From: a virus
Length of the DNA stretch: 64,000 nucleotides
Reading direction: 5' to 3' (one strand)
IMG/VR virus record: IMGVR_UViG_3300037264_003124
Span: 1 to 64,000 of that record
The notes under the pieces are model-generated. The model made no database searches. It was not told the origin of the DNA and was given only the letters and a program-made list of their open reading frames with translations. The position numbers and the translations under genes were made by a program. How positions within the stretch are numbered: position 1 is the stretch's first letter; every line of letters starts with the position of its first letter. This document shows positions 7,712 through 14,536 of this stretch, one piece after another.

Positions 7712-8771
7712 TATCCTCCTCGAAATTCGACAAGGATCTTGTCGGTCCATATAGCGTTCCGCATTTTTGAAACGCAAAACGCGAACGCGATCCAGTGAGT
7801 TTCACGTAATCCTTGAGAAACTGGCCGCCAATCCCATCGCAATAATTCACGATTAGCTCCCCGGCCGCTTTATCCGTCGAGTGAATGTGAGCCAGCATTC
7901 CTCCGCGAAGCTTAGGCTCTGCATGAAAACTGCAAGCCTCGCAAATCACTCTCGAACCTGGAGCCACTTCCATCAGCGGATGCTCGCTCGTTAGTTGCCC
8001 GGCGTTCTGGCTCATCGAAACAAATCGGATTTGGCCGTACGTCTTCGGAGTCTTTTTGTCGACGAATTGGAGCCATTGCGTTCGTGTACCGTCGCCGTCA
8101 ATTCGTAGAGACGAAAAATCGAAGCCACGCGTGTTGCTCGCGACGTCACCCAGCCGCAGAAGCGTCTTGACCTCATACGTGCCGCCTCCGATAGCGGTCA
8201 CATCTCCGCCTGCCTGTACATCGATGGCAATGGGGCTGTTCGCGAACTTTGGCCGCAAAAACAGATGCTCTAGCGATTGGCTGTTGACCGTCCGATAGCA
8301 CGCTTCGCTTATGCCCTCGAAGTGGCAGTTATCCGACGTAATGTTCGCGCACGTTTGCTCGCCATGCTCAGTCCCACATTGCACGCCGACCTTCATTCCC
8401 ATGAAGCTGCAATCGCGGATGGCGATGTTGAGCGTCCCCCCACTACCGTGCCGGAAGAGAATTCCATGATTGGCCAGCCCGACAAGATTGAGGCCATGAA
8501 GAACGAGGCACGTCGCGCCGCTGACCTCGATCATGGGCTTGTCGGCCGGCCCCTGCCATTCGAGGATAGTTCCCACCCGAACCGAATCCCAGCCCGGATT
8601 AGGCGAGCGATTGGGACCGCCCGCCCCGGCTAGGCGGAGTCCCATCGAACGCCCCACCCGCAACGTGTCTCGGATCACGTAGGTGTGCGGTTGCAGGCAG
8701 TCCGGCACACGATTGCCGGGCCGCCGCTCGGCATCGATCCAGCTCTGAAGTGCTTGGGTATCGTCTCTCAC
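7701..8771 (-). CDS. Tail spike-like beta-helix protein
   Basis: The 356-residue protein opens with DDTQALQSWIDAERRPGN, the classical pectate-lyase-superfamily start in which a DDT-x-ALQ helix caps a beta-helix. It continues with rungs such as ATCLVLHGLNLVG, LNIAIRDCSFMGM and CANITSDNCHFEG. It probably forms a trimeric spike binding or cleaving a host glycan. It is coupled (ATGA) to the upstream beta-sandwich gene at 8768, and together they resemble a spike plus its adaptor. It is a second, distinct spike besides 55-2244. Confidence 0.75.
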   Translation of the reverse strand: MRDDTQALQSWIDAERRPGNRVPDCLQPHTYVIRDTLRVGRSMGLRLAGAGGPNRSPNPGWDSVRVGTILEWQGPADKPMIEVSGATCLVLHGLNLVGLANHGILFRHGSGGTLNIAIRDCSFMGMKVGVQCGTEHGEQTCANITSDNCHFEGISEACYRTVNSQSLEHLFLRPKFANSPIAIDVQAGGDVTAIGGGTYEVKTLLRLGDVASNTRGFDFSSLRIDGDGTRTQWLQFVDKKTPKTYGQIRFVSMSQNAGQLTSEHPLMEVAPGSRVICEACSFHAEPKLRGGMLAHIHSTDKAAGELIVNYCDGIGGQFLKDYVKLTGSRSRFAFQKCGTLYGPTRSLSNFEEDTNE

Positions 8772-9376
8772 TGCTTCGCCACGACACTGATGGTCCCACC
8801 GCGATGATCCAGATGAACCGGCGTATAGCTCAGGCTCATCGGGTCCGGATTCGTGATCGCCACCGCACTCGACCGTCCCTCCGCGGCCGTGTTGACTCGG
8901 TACTCCCTGCCAGCCTTGAGCTTCGACGTATCAACGCAGGCCGTGCAAACGAGCCCGTCCGCCACGATGTCGCCGAACGGCGGTGACCACGGAATGAGCA
9001 GAAACCGCGTCGCGTACCCATCACGGCGAACGTCTTCGACCAGGTGCTGATGCTCGCTCCACAGAGAGCCGTCGAAAGCCTCCTGGTCCGCGTCCACAAT
9101 CGGAATGAAATCGGCCGTGTCTGTCGGATTCTCGACCCGCACCGAGAGGACGATTCCCTCTACCGTCTGGTCTGGATTGTCGCTGCTGATCGTGATTGGG
9201 ATGCGTACCTGGGCATCGCCTTCGCGGATGTTGACGTTCTGCGCCGTGATGGTGGCCGTTGGCACGTCGCCGGCCGCACCGAACGTCTGAGGCGCCGTCA
9301 GCCGGTCCACCACCTCGGGGGCGTGTTCATGCCCGCACTCGCGGACGGCCTCGACGAAAGTTTGAAAATCGCTCAT
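8768..9376 (-). CDS. Beta-sandwich protein, cohesin-like pattern, possible spike adaptor
   Basis: The start at 9376 has a strong GAGGAGG site; the longer frame upstream is spurious. Residues about 35-110 (ATITAQNVNIREGDAQVRIP, then EGIVLSVRVENP) follow the pattern of cohesin-type beta-sandwiches, which are frequent in planctomycetes. The C-terminal half (CVDTSKLKAGREYRVNT) continues as beta-strands. The stop overlaps the start of the beta-helix spike. A structural adaptor role is inferred from the coupling. The cohesin comparison is tentative. Confidence 0.5.
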   Translation of the reverse strand: MSDFQTFVEAVRECGHEHAPEVVDRLTAPQTFGAAGDVPTATITAQNVNIREGDAQVRIPITISSDNPDQTVEGIVLSVRVENPTDTADFIPIVDADQEAFDGSLWSEHQHLVEDVRRDGYATRFLLIPWSPPFGDIVADGLVCTACVDTSKLKAGREYRVNTAAEGRSSAVAITNPDPMSLSYTPVHLDHRGGTISVVAKQ

Positions 9377-9386
9377 CTGATTTCCT

Positions 9387-9410
9387 CCTCTGACCTCTGA
9401 CTTCTGACTC
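9387..9410. repeat. Heptanucleotide tandem repeat (TCTGACC-type)
   Basis: Three imperfect copies of a 7-base unit (TCTGACC, TCTGACT, TCTGACT) lie in the leader of the beta-sandwich gene. The same heptamer recurs in inverted sense at 49341-49366. They may be simple slippage repeats or protein-binding sites. Confidence 0.4.
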
Positions 9411-9411
9411 C

Positions 9412-9447
9412 AAAAGCCGCCCGCCGCGGCGTGCTGGGGTTGGCGGC
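9412..9447 (-). terminator. Possible intrinsic terminator after the 9475 gene
   Basis: On the minus strand GCCGCC pairs with GGGCGGC over a GC-rich loop and is followed by TTTT. It separates the 9475-9765 gene from the spike operon. The T-run is short, so strength is uncertain. Confidence 0.4.
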
Positions 9448-9474
9448 AGCGCCGCGACGGACAACCAGGATGCG

Positions 9475-9765
9475 TTACGCGGCCCCGTCCAACAGTGCGT
9501 CGATCTCCCAATCCTTCATCGCCGCCGCCTGGCCGTAGCACTTGTTCAGAATTTCCTCTTCGTTCTCCCGCCACTCCCGGCGGGTCATGGTGCCAGTAAA
9601 CGGATTGCAGCACTCCCGCTGTAGCCGGACCTCGAAGCGTCGCTTGAAGCGTTCCTCGGGCTGGCGGATGAGCCGCCGCTGATTCTCGCGGGACTCGGCT
9701 GGGCAGTTTTCGGAGAGGGCCTGGATGACGGCCGTAGCGATGGAAAGGATGACTGTCCAGTTCAC
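9475..9765 (-). CDS. Small hypothetical protein
   Basis: A GTG start at 9765 is preferred because GGAGG lies six bases before it and because the csrA terminator occupies the sequence immediately upstream. The 96-residue product has one moderately hydrophobic N-terminal helix (NWTVILSIATAVIQAL). An Arg/Glu-rich helical body with two adjacent Cys (RECCNPFTG) follows. No family is recognised. Confidence 0.55.
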   Translation of the reverse strand: MNWTVILSIATAVIQALSENCPAESRENQRRLIRQPEERFKRRFEVRLQRECCNPFTGTMTRREWRENEEEILNKCYGQAAAMKDWEIDALLDGAA

Positions 9766-9788
9766 GGGGAGCCTCCGGTGCTGATACG

Positions 9789-9826
9789 AAAAAAGCGTGC
9801 TCGACACTCGATAGTGCCAAACACGC
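9789..9826 (-). terminator. Intrinsic terminator of csrA
   Basis: On the minus strand GCGTG and CACGC enclose an inner stem GGCACT/AGTGTC, and six T residues follow at once. It lies 33 bases after the csrA stop codon. This is one of the best Rho-independent terminators in the window. Confidence 0.8.
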
Positions 9827-9858
9827 CTATTCTTGAGCCCAGGTGGAGCCTTAATCTT

Positions 9859-10095
9859 TCAGCGTTCCCGGATCAATCCAGGTGGGGCGGCATCCTTATC
9901 AGCCGGTATTGTGACCGGCGGCAAGCAAACCGTCAAGACTTTTAGCGGCCCGTGCTCCGGCAGCCTCTGGATGAGATATTCGGCCGGGGCCACCACCCCA
10001 AGCCGCACGCGGTCGTGGCGAATCTCGACGACCTCGACCGTGATGGCGTCGCCGATGGCGAGCTGTTCCCCTGCACGCCGCGAAATAACCAGCAT
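9859..10095 (-). CDS. csrA: Carbon storage regulator CsrA
   Basis: The start is the ATG at 10095, with GGAGG seven bases upstream. The 78-residue protein begins MLVISRRAGEQLAIGDAITV and continues VEIRHDRVRLGVVAPAEYLI, which is the CsrA/RsmA core including the N-terminal strand, Arg44-region helix and GVxAP motif. CsrA dimers bind GGA motifs in mRNA leaders to control translation. A C-terminal extension of about 25 residues is Pro-rich. The gene has its own promoter and terminator, so it is expressed independently of the phage operons. It may redirect host metabolism or silence host mRNAs during infection; that role is inference. Confidence 0.9.
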   Translation of the reverse strand: MLVISRRAGEQLAIGDAITVEVVEIRHDRVRLGVVAPAEYLIQRLPEHGPLKVLTVCLPPVTIPADKDAAPPGLIRER

Positions 10096-10100
10096 CCGAT

Positions 10101-10118
10101 GCCTCCTCTGTTGGAGGC
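10101..10118 (-). promoter_or_regulatory. Hairpin enclosing the csrA ribosome binding site
   Basis: In the csrA leader GCCTCC pairs perfectly with GGAGGC over the loop AACAGA. The 3' arm is the ribosome binding site. GGA occurs in this arm and again just before the start codon (CGGATG), matching the type of site that CsrA binds. Autoregulation of translation is a reasonable inference. Confidence 0.5.
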
Positions 10119-10119
10119 C

Positions 10120-10147
10120 ATCGTACCACAAATGGCTGCGTGTTCAA
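10120..10147 (-). promoter_or_regulatory. csrA promoter
   Basis: TTGAAC and TACGAT are separated by 16 bases. Transcription would start around 10113 and give a leader of about 18 bases containing the hairpin over the ribosome binding site. Confidence 0.6.
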
Positions 10148-10166
10148 CGCCCGCACACCCGCGGCG

Positions 10167-10196
10167 CAAAAAGACGGCCGCCCAAGCTGAGCGGCC
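10167..10196 (-). terminator. Intrinsic terminator upstream of csrA
   Basis: On the minus strand GGCCGC-TCAGCTTGG-GCGGCC is followed by GTCTTTTTG. It insulates csrA from transcription arriving from the small-gene block at 10.4-11.7 kb. Confidence 0.65.
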
Positions 10197-10270
10197 TACG
10201 CGAAGAACCCCAGCAGCGCCGCGAGCACCTCGGACAGTCGCCGCAGGATGACGATGCAGGTGTCGGTCAT
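10196..10270 (-). CDS. Possible 24-residue hydrophobic peptide
   Basis: A short frame (MTDTCIVILRRLSEVLAALL, then GFFA) ends directly at the terminator stem. It could be an amphipathic helical peptide. There is no convincing ribosome binding site, so it may be only part of an untranslated structured RNA. Confidence 0.25.
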   Translation of the reverse strand: MTDTCIVILRRLSEVLAALLGFFA

Positions 10271-10288
10271 CGCGTCTGTTTTCGCGAA

Positions 10289-10304
10289 AAGAGCAGCCCG
10301 CCCC
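10289..10304. repeat. 16-bp direct repeat, copy 1
   Basis: AAGAGCAGCCCGCCCC is identical to 10739-10754. Both copies sit in non-coding spacers between small minus-strand genes, suggesting a duplicated regulatory cassette. Confidence 0.6.
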
Positions 10305-10367
10305 GGCGTGTACCAATCTTAGCCTTCGCAGGCAGGACTGACCGGAGCGGGCCGCGAGGTTCAAAGG

Positions 10368-10443
10368 CCGGCCGAGCGGAATATCGAGTCTGCGTTTGGA
10401 CGCTCCCGAAAAACAAACCGCTTTAATGGGGCCGCTCGGCCGG
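10368..10443 (-). ncRNA. Structured intergenic region, possible RNA element
   Basis: The ends form a perfect 12-bp inverted repeat (CCGGCCGAGCGG / CCGCTCGGCCGG). Inside, GCGGTTTG faces CAAACGC across a 15-base loop, so nested stems are possible. The region follows the stop codon of the 10448 gene and has no gene. It could be a 3' RNA structure, a protein-binding palindrome or a small RNA. Confidence 0.35.
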
Positions 10444-10447
10444 ACAA

Positions 10448-10669
10448 TTAGCGACGAATGCACTCTCCGTTTGTCTCGACGATTCGACGATTCAAAGCTG
10501 CTGCCCTCAGCGCCTCCAAGGCCTTGGAATGTGTCACAGTGATCGTGCCGCGCTGTCCGCACACGACGAACCCACTCGGCGTTGGCTCGGCGGAAAATAG
10601 TCCGCCGCCCATGAATTCAGCAGCAGCAGACATTTTTTCGTTTTCGGAATAGAATGCGTATTCGCTCAT
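10448..10669 (-). CDS. Small hypothetical protein
   Basis: The 73-residue protein has a GAGGG site eight bases upstream of its ATG. It contains a hydrophobic centre (GFVVCGQRGTITVTHSKALE) and an Ala-rich helix. I do not recognise it. Its leader shares a hairpin-plus-GAGAGCAAxGCGAGG element with the 10755 gene. Confidence 0.5.
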   Translation of the reverse strand: MSEYAFYSENEKMSAAAEFMGGGLFSAEPTPSGFVVCGQRGTITVTHSKALEALRAAALNRRIVETNGECIRR

Positions 10670-10674
10670 CTTTC

Positions 10675-10721
10675 CCTCGCTTTGCTCTCCCGCCTTTGTT
10701 GACCCCTCGCGCCGGCGGGTG
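10675..10721 (-). promoter_or_regulatory. Repeated leader element, copy 1
   Basis: On the minus strand CACCCGCC is followed by GGCGGGAGAGCAAAGCGAGGG and then the start codon of the 10448 gene. CCCGCC/GGCGGG can pair. A closely similar element precedes the 10755 gene, so the two genes may be regulated alike. Confidence 0.45.
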
Positions 10722-10738
10722 GCGCTGGGGGGAGGTGT

Positions 10739-10754
10739 AAGAGCAGCCCGCCCC
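10739..10754. repeat. 16-bp direct repeat, copy 2
   Basis: This is identical to 10289-10304. It immediately follows the stop codon of the 10755 gene in transcription order. Confidence 0.6.
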
Positions 10755-10985
10755 TTAGTATTCGCAAGCGATTGCGCCTTGGGTCAACGACTCGATTGCA
10801 CGCTCGTCGTCGTAACGTGCATCGGCGACGTGCCGATCATCACGCTTCATGCGGAGCATGAGTTTTCCGGTCTTGTCCCAAAGTCCGGGCTGCAAGTATC
10901 TGGTGTAGCGGCGGCTTGCGCCGACTCGCAGGCCGATTGGGCGGGTGAAGTCCTTGGTCGCCGTTCTGATCTCGTGGTAGGTCAT
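10755..10985 (-). CDS. Small basic hypothetical protein
   Basis: The 76-residue protein starts at an ATG with GAGGAAAAT before it. It has an Arg-rich first half (GLRVGASRRYTRYLQPGLW) and an acidic-basic second half. No motif is recognised. Its leader repeats the element seen upstream of the 10448 gene. Confidence 0.5.
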   Translation of the reverse strand: MTYHEIRTATKDFTRPIGLRVGASRRYTRYLQPGLWDKTGKLMLRMKRDDRHVADARYDDERAIESLTQGAIACEY

Positions 10986-11028
10986 ATTTTCCTCGCATTG
11001 CTCTCCCGCCACGCGCCCGGCGGGTGGG
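10986..11028 (-). promoter_or_regulatory. Repeated leader element, copy 2
   Basis: On the minus strand CACCCGCCGGGCGCGTGGCG, then GGAGAGCAATGCGAGG, then the ATG of the 10755 gene. CCCGCC can pair with GGCGGG around the GGCGCGT loop. It matches copy 1 in arrangement and in the GAGAGCAAxGCGAGG box. Confidence 0.45.
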
Positions 11029-11047
11029 CTTTGGCCGGCATGGCCGC

Positions 11048-11338
11048 TCAATTGTTGAATTCGGCAAACGGCTTCGGCAACAGTTTCTGAACAATATGTG
11101 CCGCAGCACTGGCTGCTACCGCCAGCGTTTTGCGTTCGCATTCCAGCACCGAGTCTGACCACGTGTCGATGATTACCCGGTCGTCGAAACGATCTACCGC
11201 GACCCATCGCCCTGGCTGCCTCTCCTGGATATCACACGCAACGTAGTCGTTTAGGAGATCGGTCAGGAGGCGACGATCATCTTTTGTTAGCGTCGCCATC
11301 GTCTCGTCATTTCGGGTCTGGGTTGCATTGCTCGTCAT
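11048..11338 (-). CDS. Small hypothetical protein
   Basis: The 96-residue frame is acidic and helical (TKDDRRLLTDLLNDYVACDI) with no known motif. Two starts are possible: ATG 11338, which sits where transcription from the adjacent promoter would begin and would be leaderless, or ATG 11299, which leaves a 40-base leader with a weak GACGAG site. I list the longer form. Confidence 0.5.
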   Translation of the reverse strand: MTSNATQTRNDETMATLTKDDRRLLTDLLNDYVACDIQERQPGRWVAVDRFDDRVIIDTWSDSVLECERKTLAVAASAAAHIVQKLLPKPFAEFNN

Positions 11339-11344
11339 GCTCCC

Positions 11345-11372
11345 AGTATACCATTTCATTCGTCCGATGCAA
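11345..11372 (-). promoter_or_regulatory. Sigma70-like promoter
   Basis: TTGCAT and TATACT are separated by 16 bases, reading into the 11048-11338 gene. Transcription is expected to begin at about 11338, at the first ATG. Confidence 0.55.
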
Positions 11373-11401
11373 TAGCTTATCGGCCGATTCTGCAAAATAT
11401 T

Positions 11402-11659
11402 TCAGGTTTTTTTCAGCCCTGGTTTTTTGCGGGGTTTCGGCCGCTTTTTCGTCCCGCCGAAGTAGTTGCCGGGGACGAATGCCGGATTGCCGGCCACGCC
11501 GGGCAGGATTTTGCGGAGGTGCTCGACCTCGGCGGAGGTCAGCACGATGGATGACCCGACCTTGATACCCACCCCGTGGTGGCGGCACGCCTTGTAAATC
11601 GTGGTCCGGTTGCGGCCGATGTCTGCGGCCGCTTCGGGGATCGAGTAGAGCTTTGCCAT
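11402..11659 (-). CDS. Excisionase/MerR-type HTH protein
   Basis: The start at ATG 11659 gives an 85-residue protein. MAKLYSIPEAAADIGRNRTT, then IYKACRHHGVG, is a winged-helix pattern of the excisionase/MerR family. A Lys/Arg/Pro-rich tail follows (TKKRPKPRKKPGLKKT). It is likely a small DNA-binding regulator. With no integrase in the window, an excisionase role cannot be supported, so transcriptional control of the early region is more likely. Confidence 0.6.
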   Translation of the reverse strand: MAKLYSIPEAAADIGRNRTTIYKACRHHGVGIKVGSSIVLTSAEVEHLRKILPGVAGNPAFVPGNYFGGTKKRPKPRKKPGLKKT

Positions 11660-11740
11660 GCCACCAGCGTAGTCAATTGCATCGCGACGCACAATAGCTG
11701 ACGCCAGCCGCACGCTCACGCGGGCCGCGAAGAGGCGGGG

Positions 11741-11983
11741 CTAGCCGACCAGCGCCTCCTGTAATATCTCGCTACGCGACTTCCAATCAGTTTCCAAAGT
11801 GCGCCCCTCTAGTCGCCGCTCCCGCAGAACAGCCTTACTCGTGATTCCATTGTCGAACCAATCGTGGGTGCAATCTTCGCAAGCAACTCCGCTCATTAAG
11901 GTGCACTGGGTCTTCGTGAGTGTTCCGCACGCTTCGCACGGGACGCCACTCAGCTCGCCCTCTTGCACTGGCTGGTTATCCAT
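11741..11983 (-). CDS. Small zinc-finger-like protein
   Basis: The start at ATG 11983 overlaps the end of the upstream gene and has GGGAGG upstream. The 80-residue product contains CEACGTLTKTQC and CEDC, four to five cysteines spaced as a treble-clef or zinc ribbon. The role is unknown. It is part of the run of overlapping small early genes from 12.9 to 11.7 kb. Confidence 0.55.
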   Translation of the reverse strand: MDNQPVQEGELSGVPCEACGTLTKTQCTLMSGVACEDCTHDWFDNGITSKAVLRERRLEGRTLETDWKSRSEILQEALVG

Positions 11984-12254
11984 CACCGCCTCCCAACGCC
12001 TCTTCGGCGAGCTCGTAGCCGTGTTTTCCGGAATCGAACGAGTCAAACACAACCTCTAGTCCGCCGTGCTGGCCTTTGTACCACGAGGCGTGGTCGGCGT
12101 ACTCCACGAGCGCCGCCTCCATTCGCTCGATGTGATCGGCAATGTTGTGCATGCGATTCTTCTCTCCGCGTTTGTAAGCTACGTTGTCGCCGATATAGCG
12201 GAGAAACTCGCTGTCGGTTGCCGGGTGGTCACCTTCGATTATGTCAGGATTCAT
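11976..12254 (-). CDS. Small hypothetical protein
   Basis: The 92-residue protein has an acidic helical centre (NRMHNIADHIERMEAALVEY) and no recognised motif. The ATG at 12254 overlaps the end of the preceding gene; an ATG 18 bases upstream is also possible. It is coupled to neighbours on both sides. Confidence 0.5.
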   Translation of the reverse strand: MNPDIIEGDHPATDSEFLRYIGDNVAYKRGEKNRMHNIADHIERMEAALVEYADHASWYKGQHGGLEVVFDSFDSGKHGYELAEEALGGGDG

Positions 12255-12474
12255 CGGCGGCCTTGCTTTCATTCGGTTTGGTTTGGCGGAGGGCGTGCAT
12301 TCTTTTCAGCGCAGCCCGCGCCCTAGCCGCATCAGCGCCCCTATTCGATTCTTTGCCGAGTTCCACCAACGCCTTCTCCGCCACGATCAGCTTGCGGCGG
12401 AGGGAGTCGATTTCTATCACGGCCTGCTTCATCACGTCACGAGCCGTACAGAGTTCTTCAATCGTCAGTGTCAT
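12244..12474 (-). CDS. Small coiled-coil hypothetical protein
   Basis: The start at 12474 overlaps the stop of the zinc-ribbon gene (ATGA). The 76-residue product is a continuous charged helix (AVIEIDSLRRKLIVAEKALV) with a basic second half. The function is unknown. Confidence 0.5.
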   Translation of the reverse strand: MTLTIEELCTARDVMKQAVIEIDSLRRKLIVAEKALVELGKESNRGADAARARAALKRMHALRQTKPNESKAADES

Positions 12475-12938
12475 AGTTGGAACTTGCCTTTCTCGGCAGC
12501 TTCCAGGCGGTCGGCGAGCAAGCACATTGCCGATGCTATACGGTTAGAATTCAACAGGCTATGGAATCGCTTTAGCCAATCGTCCTTTACCTCCGCGTCC
12601 TTCTCCGCCGCGACTATCGGTGACTCGGCGCGGACGTAGCGGCCACAAGCACAATCAAAAGCCATTCCACTTCCATAATTAGGCACTCCCGATGATCTCA
12701 TGGAAATGTTGAAGCATTTCCATTCCTCATTGTGGCTATCAAATTGCCACCACCAGCCCTCCGTGTCCGGCAGCGGAAGCACCGTAGCCGGTTGGGAGCG
12801 GCGGGGAATATGAGCCTCAAACCGACTGCCGTCGAACCAAGTCGTGCCGCACTCGGCGCACTTCCGCAGTTCGCATGCTTGATGCAGCAGATGCAGCAGC
12901 AGCACTTCGTCGCATTTGCAGTTTGGACACTGGATCAT
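12471..12938 (-). CDS. Zinc-ribbon hypothetical protein
   Basis: The protein begins MIQCPNCKCDEV and continues CELRKCAECGTTWF, two CxxC pairs that form a rubredoxin-like zinc ribbon at residues 4-35. The rest (WWWQFDSHNEEWKCFN) is unfamiliar. GGAG lies eight bases before ATG 12938; a GTG at 12947 overlapping the rusA stop is the alternative. The function is not known. Confidence 0.55.
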   Translation of the reverse strand: MIQCPNCKCDEVLLLHLLHQACELRKCAECGTTWFDGSRFEAHIPRRSQPATVLPLPDTEGWWWQFDSHNEEWKCFNISMRSSGVPNYGSGMAFDCACGRYVRAESPIVAAEKDAEVKDDWLKRFHSLLNSNRIASAMCLLADRLEAAEKGKFQL

Positions 12939-12943
12939 CGCTC

Positions 12944-13474
12944 TCACTCCGCCGCCGCAGCGGCCTTAAGCATTGCCTCTGAATTCGCATGGACCATCAC
13001 GAGGGCGCATTCAACACATTGGGTCCACTTCTTCAGACACTTCGAATACGCAAAAATCTGCCTGTCATCAACATAGATGATGCCAGTCATCGCGTCTTCC
13101 AGGGCACGTATCAGTTTCGACAGATCCGGCGATTGAGTAAATAGCATCGGAGCCGATGGCTTCATTCGCTCTGCGTTTTTGCCAGTTCCGAAGTGCGCTT
13201 GCGGGCGAGCAAAATGAAACTCAACGTCGAGCATGATCGGACAGCGAAGCGGCTCCCAGTCAAATCCAACGGCCTCCATCGCTGCTGAACGAACACTGTC
13301 CATCCACGCCTTGCTGCGGACGTTGGAATCTCGCGTTGCAATTACGGGCCGTCCGTTCCGCATTACCATTGATCCGTCTTTGTGCTTCGGTATCCACGGC
13401 GACTTGCTGCCGCGCTGCTGCGGACGACCTAGGACCGTGAATTCAATCGTCGTCTGTGTCGGGGGTTTGGGCAT
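12944..13474 (-). CDS. rusA: RusA-like Holliday junction resolvase
   Basis: The 176-residue protein matches the RusA family. It has an N-terminal strand region with GRPQQRGSKSPWIP, then SPDLSKLIRALEDAMTGI followed by YVDDRQIF near residues 115-140, where the catalytic aspartates lie. RusA dimers cut four-way junctions. The usual PDxDN motif reads PDLSK here, so one of the conserved Asp positions is Ser, whereas the DD pair is kept. It is downstream of the helicase and methyltransferase in the replication operon. Confidence 0.8.
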   Translation of the reverse strand: MPKPPTQTTIEFTVLGRPQQRGSKSPWIPKHKDGSMVMRNGRPVIATRDSNVRSKAWMDSVRSAAMEAVGFDWEPLRCPIMLDVEFHFARPQAHFGTGKNAERMKPSAPMLFTQSPDLSKLIRALEDAMTGIIYVDDRQIFAYSKCLKKWTQCVECALVMVHANSEAMLKAAAAAE

Positions 13475-13779
13475 CAGTCTTGCTCGTCGTCGTATTCCAA
13501 CAAAAACTCGCCCTCGCGTCGATTGTCGAGCTTATCGCCATTGATGTGGTGTACATGCTCGGTTGTAGCCAATCGCCTGCCGAGTCTCGCTTCTATTGTG
13601 GCCCGATGAACCGCCTGGCCAGTCGCGATGCGCTTGTATCGTGTTTTCGTGCCCACTGTGCGAACCCTGGAAAGGCTTGAGCACGATAGCGAGCAGTGTT
13701 TTCTTGTGGTCCATTGCTTATGCGACAAATCCTTTGGGAGAGTGAAAACTCGTCCGCATCGTTCACATGCTTTTTCCAC
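13474..13779 (-). CDS. HNH endonuclease, C-terminally degraded
   Basis: The 101-residue protein starts at a GTG with GGAGGCGACA upstream, inside the end of the methyltransferase gene. Residues 4-35 form a zinc site (CERCGRVF, KHCSLSC). HVHHINGDKLDNR is the first half of an HNH motif. After DNR the usual continuation is replaced by an acidic tail that ends at the rusA start, so the nuclease is probably inactive or altered. It flanks dcm on the 3' side. Confidence 0.6.
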   Translation of the reverse strand: MEKACERCGRVFTLPKDLSHKQWTTRKHCSLSCSSLSRVRTVGTKTRYKRIATGQAVHRATIEARLGRRLATTEHVHHINGDKLDNRREGEFLLEYDDEQD

Positions 13780-14536
13780 CTGTCGCCTCCATAACTGCTT
13801 TCGCTATCGCACGCGCCATGGGAATTGGTACGCCATTACCGACCGCCTTGCATTTCGCCTCGACCGTGAACGCTGGGATATCGAACCCTTCCGGCAGCCC
13901 TTGCTTGCGGCACACCTCCGCGAACGCCAAGCGACTCTTCGAGTTGAACGGCATAGCTCCTTTGACGCCTCTGAATTTCGGCTTGTCACTGCCGCCGATT
14001 GCAATCGGCACTGAACGCGAGCTCCCGCCCGTCGCTGCGTACTCGAATTCCTGAGACTCAAAAACGGCCGTATCGATCATCAATGCCGTTGGCATCCCGC
14101 GTCGCCTGTCCCCAAACGTCCACCGCCTCACGCGATTCTGTACCGCAGGCTTGCCGTCCTCATCGAAGCACTGCCGATTGTTCAGCAGCGTGCTCCACGT
14201 CGCGTAGCCAAGCACTTGCGGCGTCGGCGCGTCCGGCACGTTCTCCATGACGAACCACGTTGGCTGAGCCTCGGCAACGCACCGCTCGAACTCCGGAATC
14301 AAGTTGCCGAACTTTGACTCGTAGCCGTTTTGCCGGACCATGTGAGCAAGACGGCTGAACGCCTGGCACGGAGGGCCGCCGATTATACCGCCCCAGCAAC
14401 CGGCCGGCGGGTGGAAGCGTCGGATGTCGCCGCCCCACAACACGTCTGGGCCGCGCACCACACAAAATCCCTCGAGTTCAAAGGCATGATCCAGGAGTCC
14501 TATTCCTGGAAAGAGCGACAAGACGAGGTTGTTCAC
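13763..14536 (-). CDS. dcm: DNA (cytosine-5) methyltransferase
   Basis: The 257-residue enzyme has the motifs of C5 methylases in order: motif I LSLFPGIGLLD (6-16), motif IV GGPPCQAFS (53-61, catalytic Cys57), motif VI ENV (98-100), motif VIII QNRVRRWTFG (133-142) and motif X GNGVPIPMARAIA near the C-terminus. It is short because the target-recognition region is small, as in phage orphan methylases. No restriction partner is next to it, so it probably protects phage DNA or regulates expression. HNH genes overlap both its ends. Confidence 0.9.
   Translation of the reverse strand: MNNLVLSLFPGIGLLDHAFELEGFCVVRGPDVLWGGDIRRFHPPAGCWGGIIGGPPCQAFSRLAHMVRQNGYESKFGNLIPEFERCVAEAQPTWFVMENVPDAPTPQVLGYATWSTLLNNRQCFDEDGKPAVQNRVRRWTFGDRRRGMPTALMIDTAVFESQEFEYAATGGSSRSVPIAIGGSDKPKFRGVKGAMPFNSKSRLAFAEVCRKQGLPEGFDIPAFTVEAKCKAVGNGVPIPMARAIAKAVMEATGGKSM

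Noticed and set aside
10755-11207. A longer form of the 10755 gene
   Set aside because: The upstream extension has no ribosome binding site, overlaps the neighbouring gene and is interrupted in character by the repeated leader element.
11402-11659. Excisionase as evidence for a prophage
   Set aside because: The fold fits, but no integrase, attachment repeat or host gene is present in the window, so the protein is kept only as a small HTH regulator.
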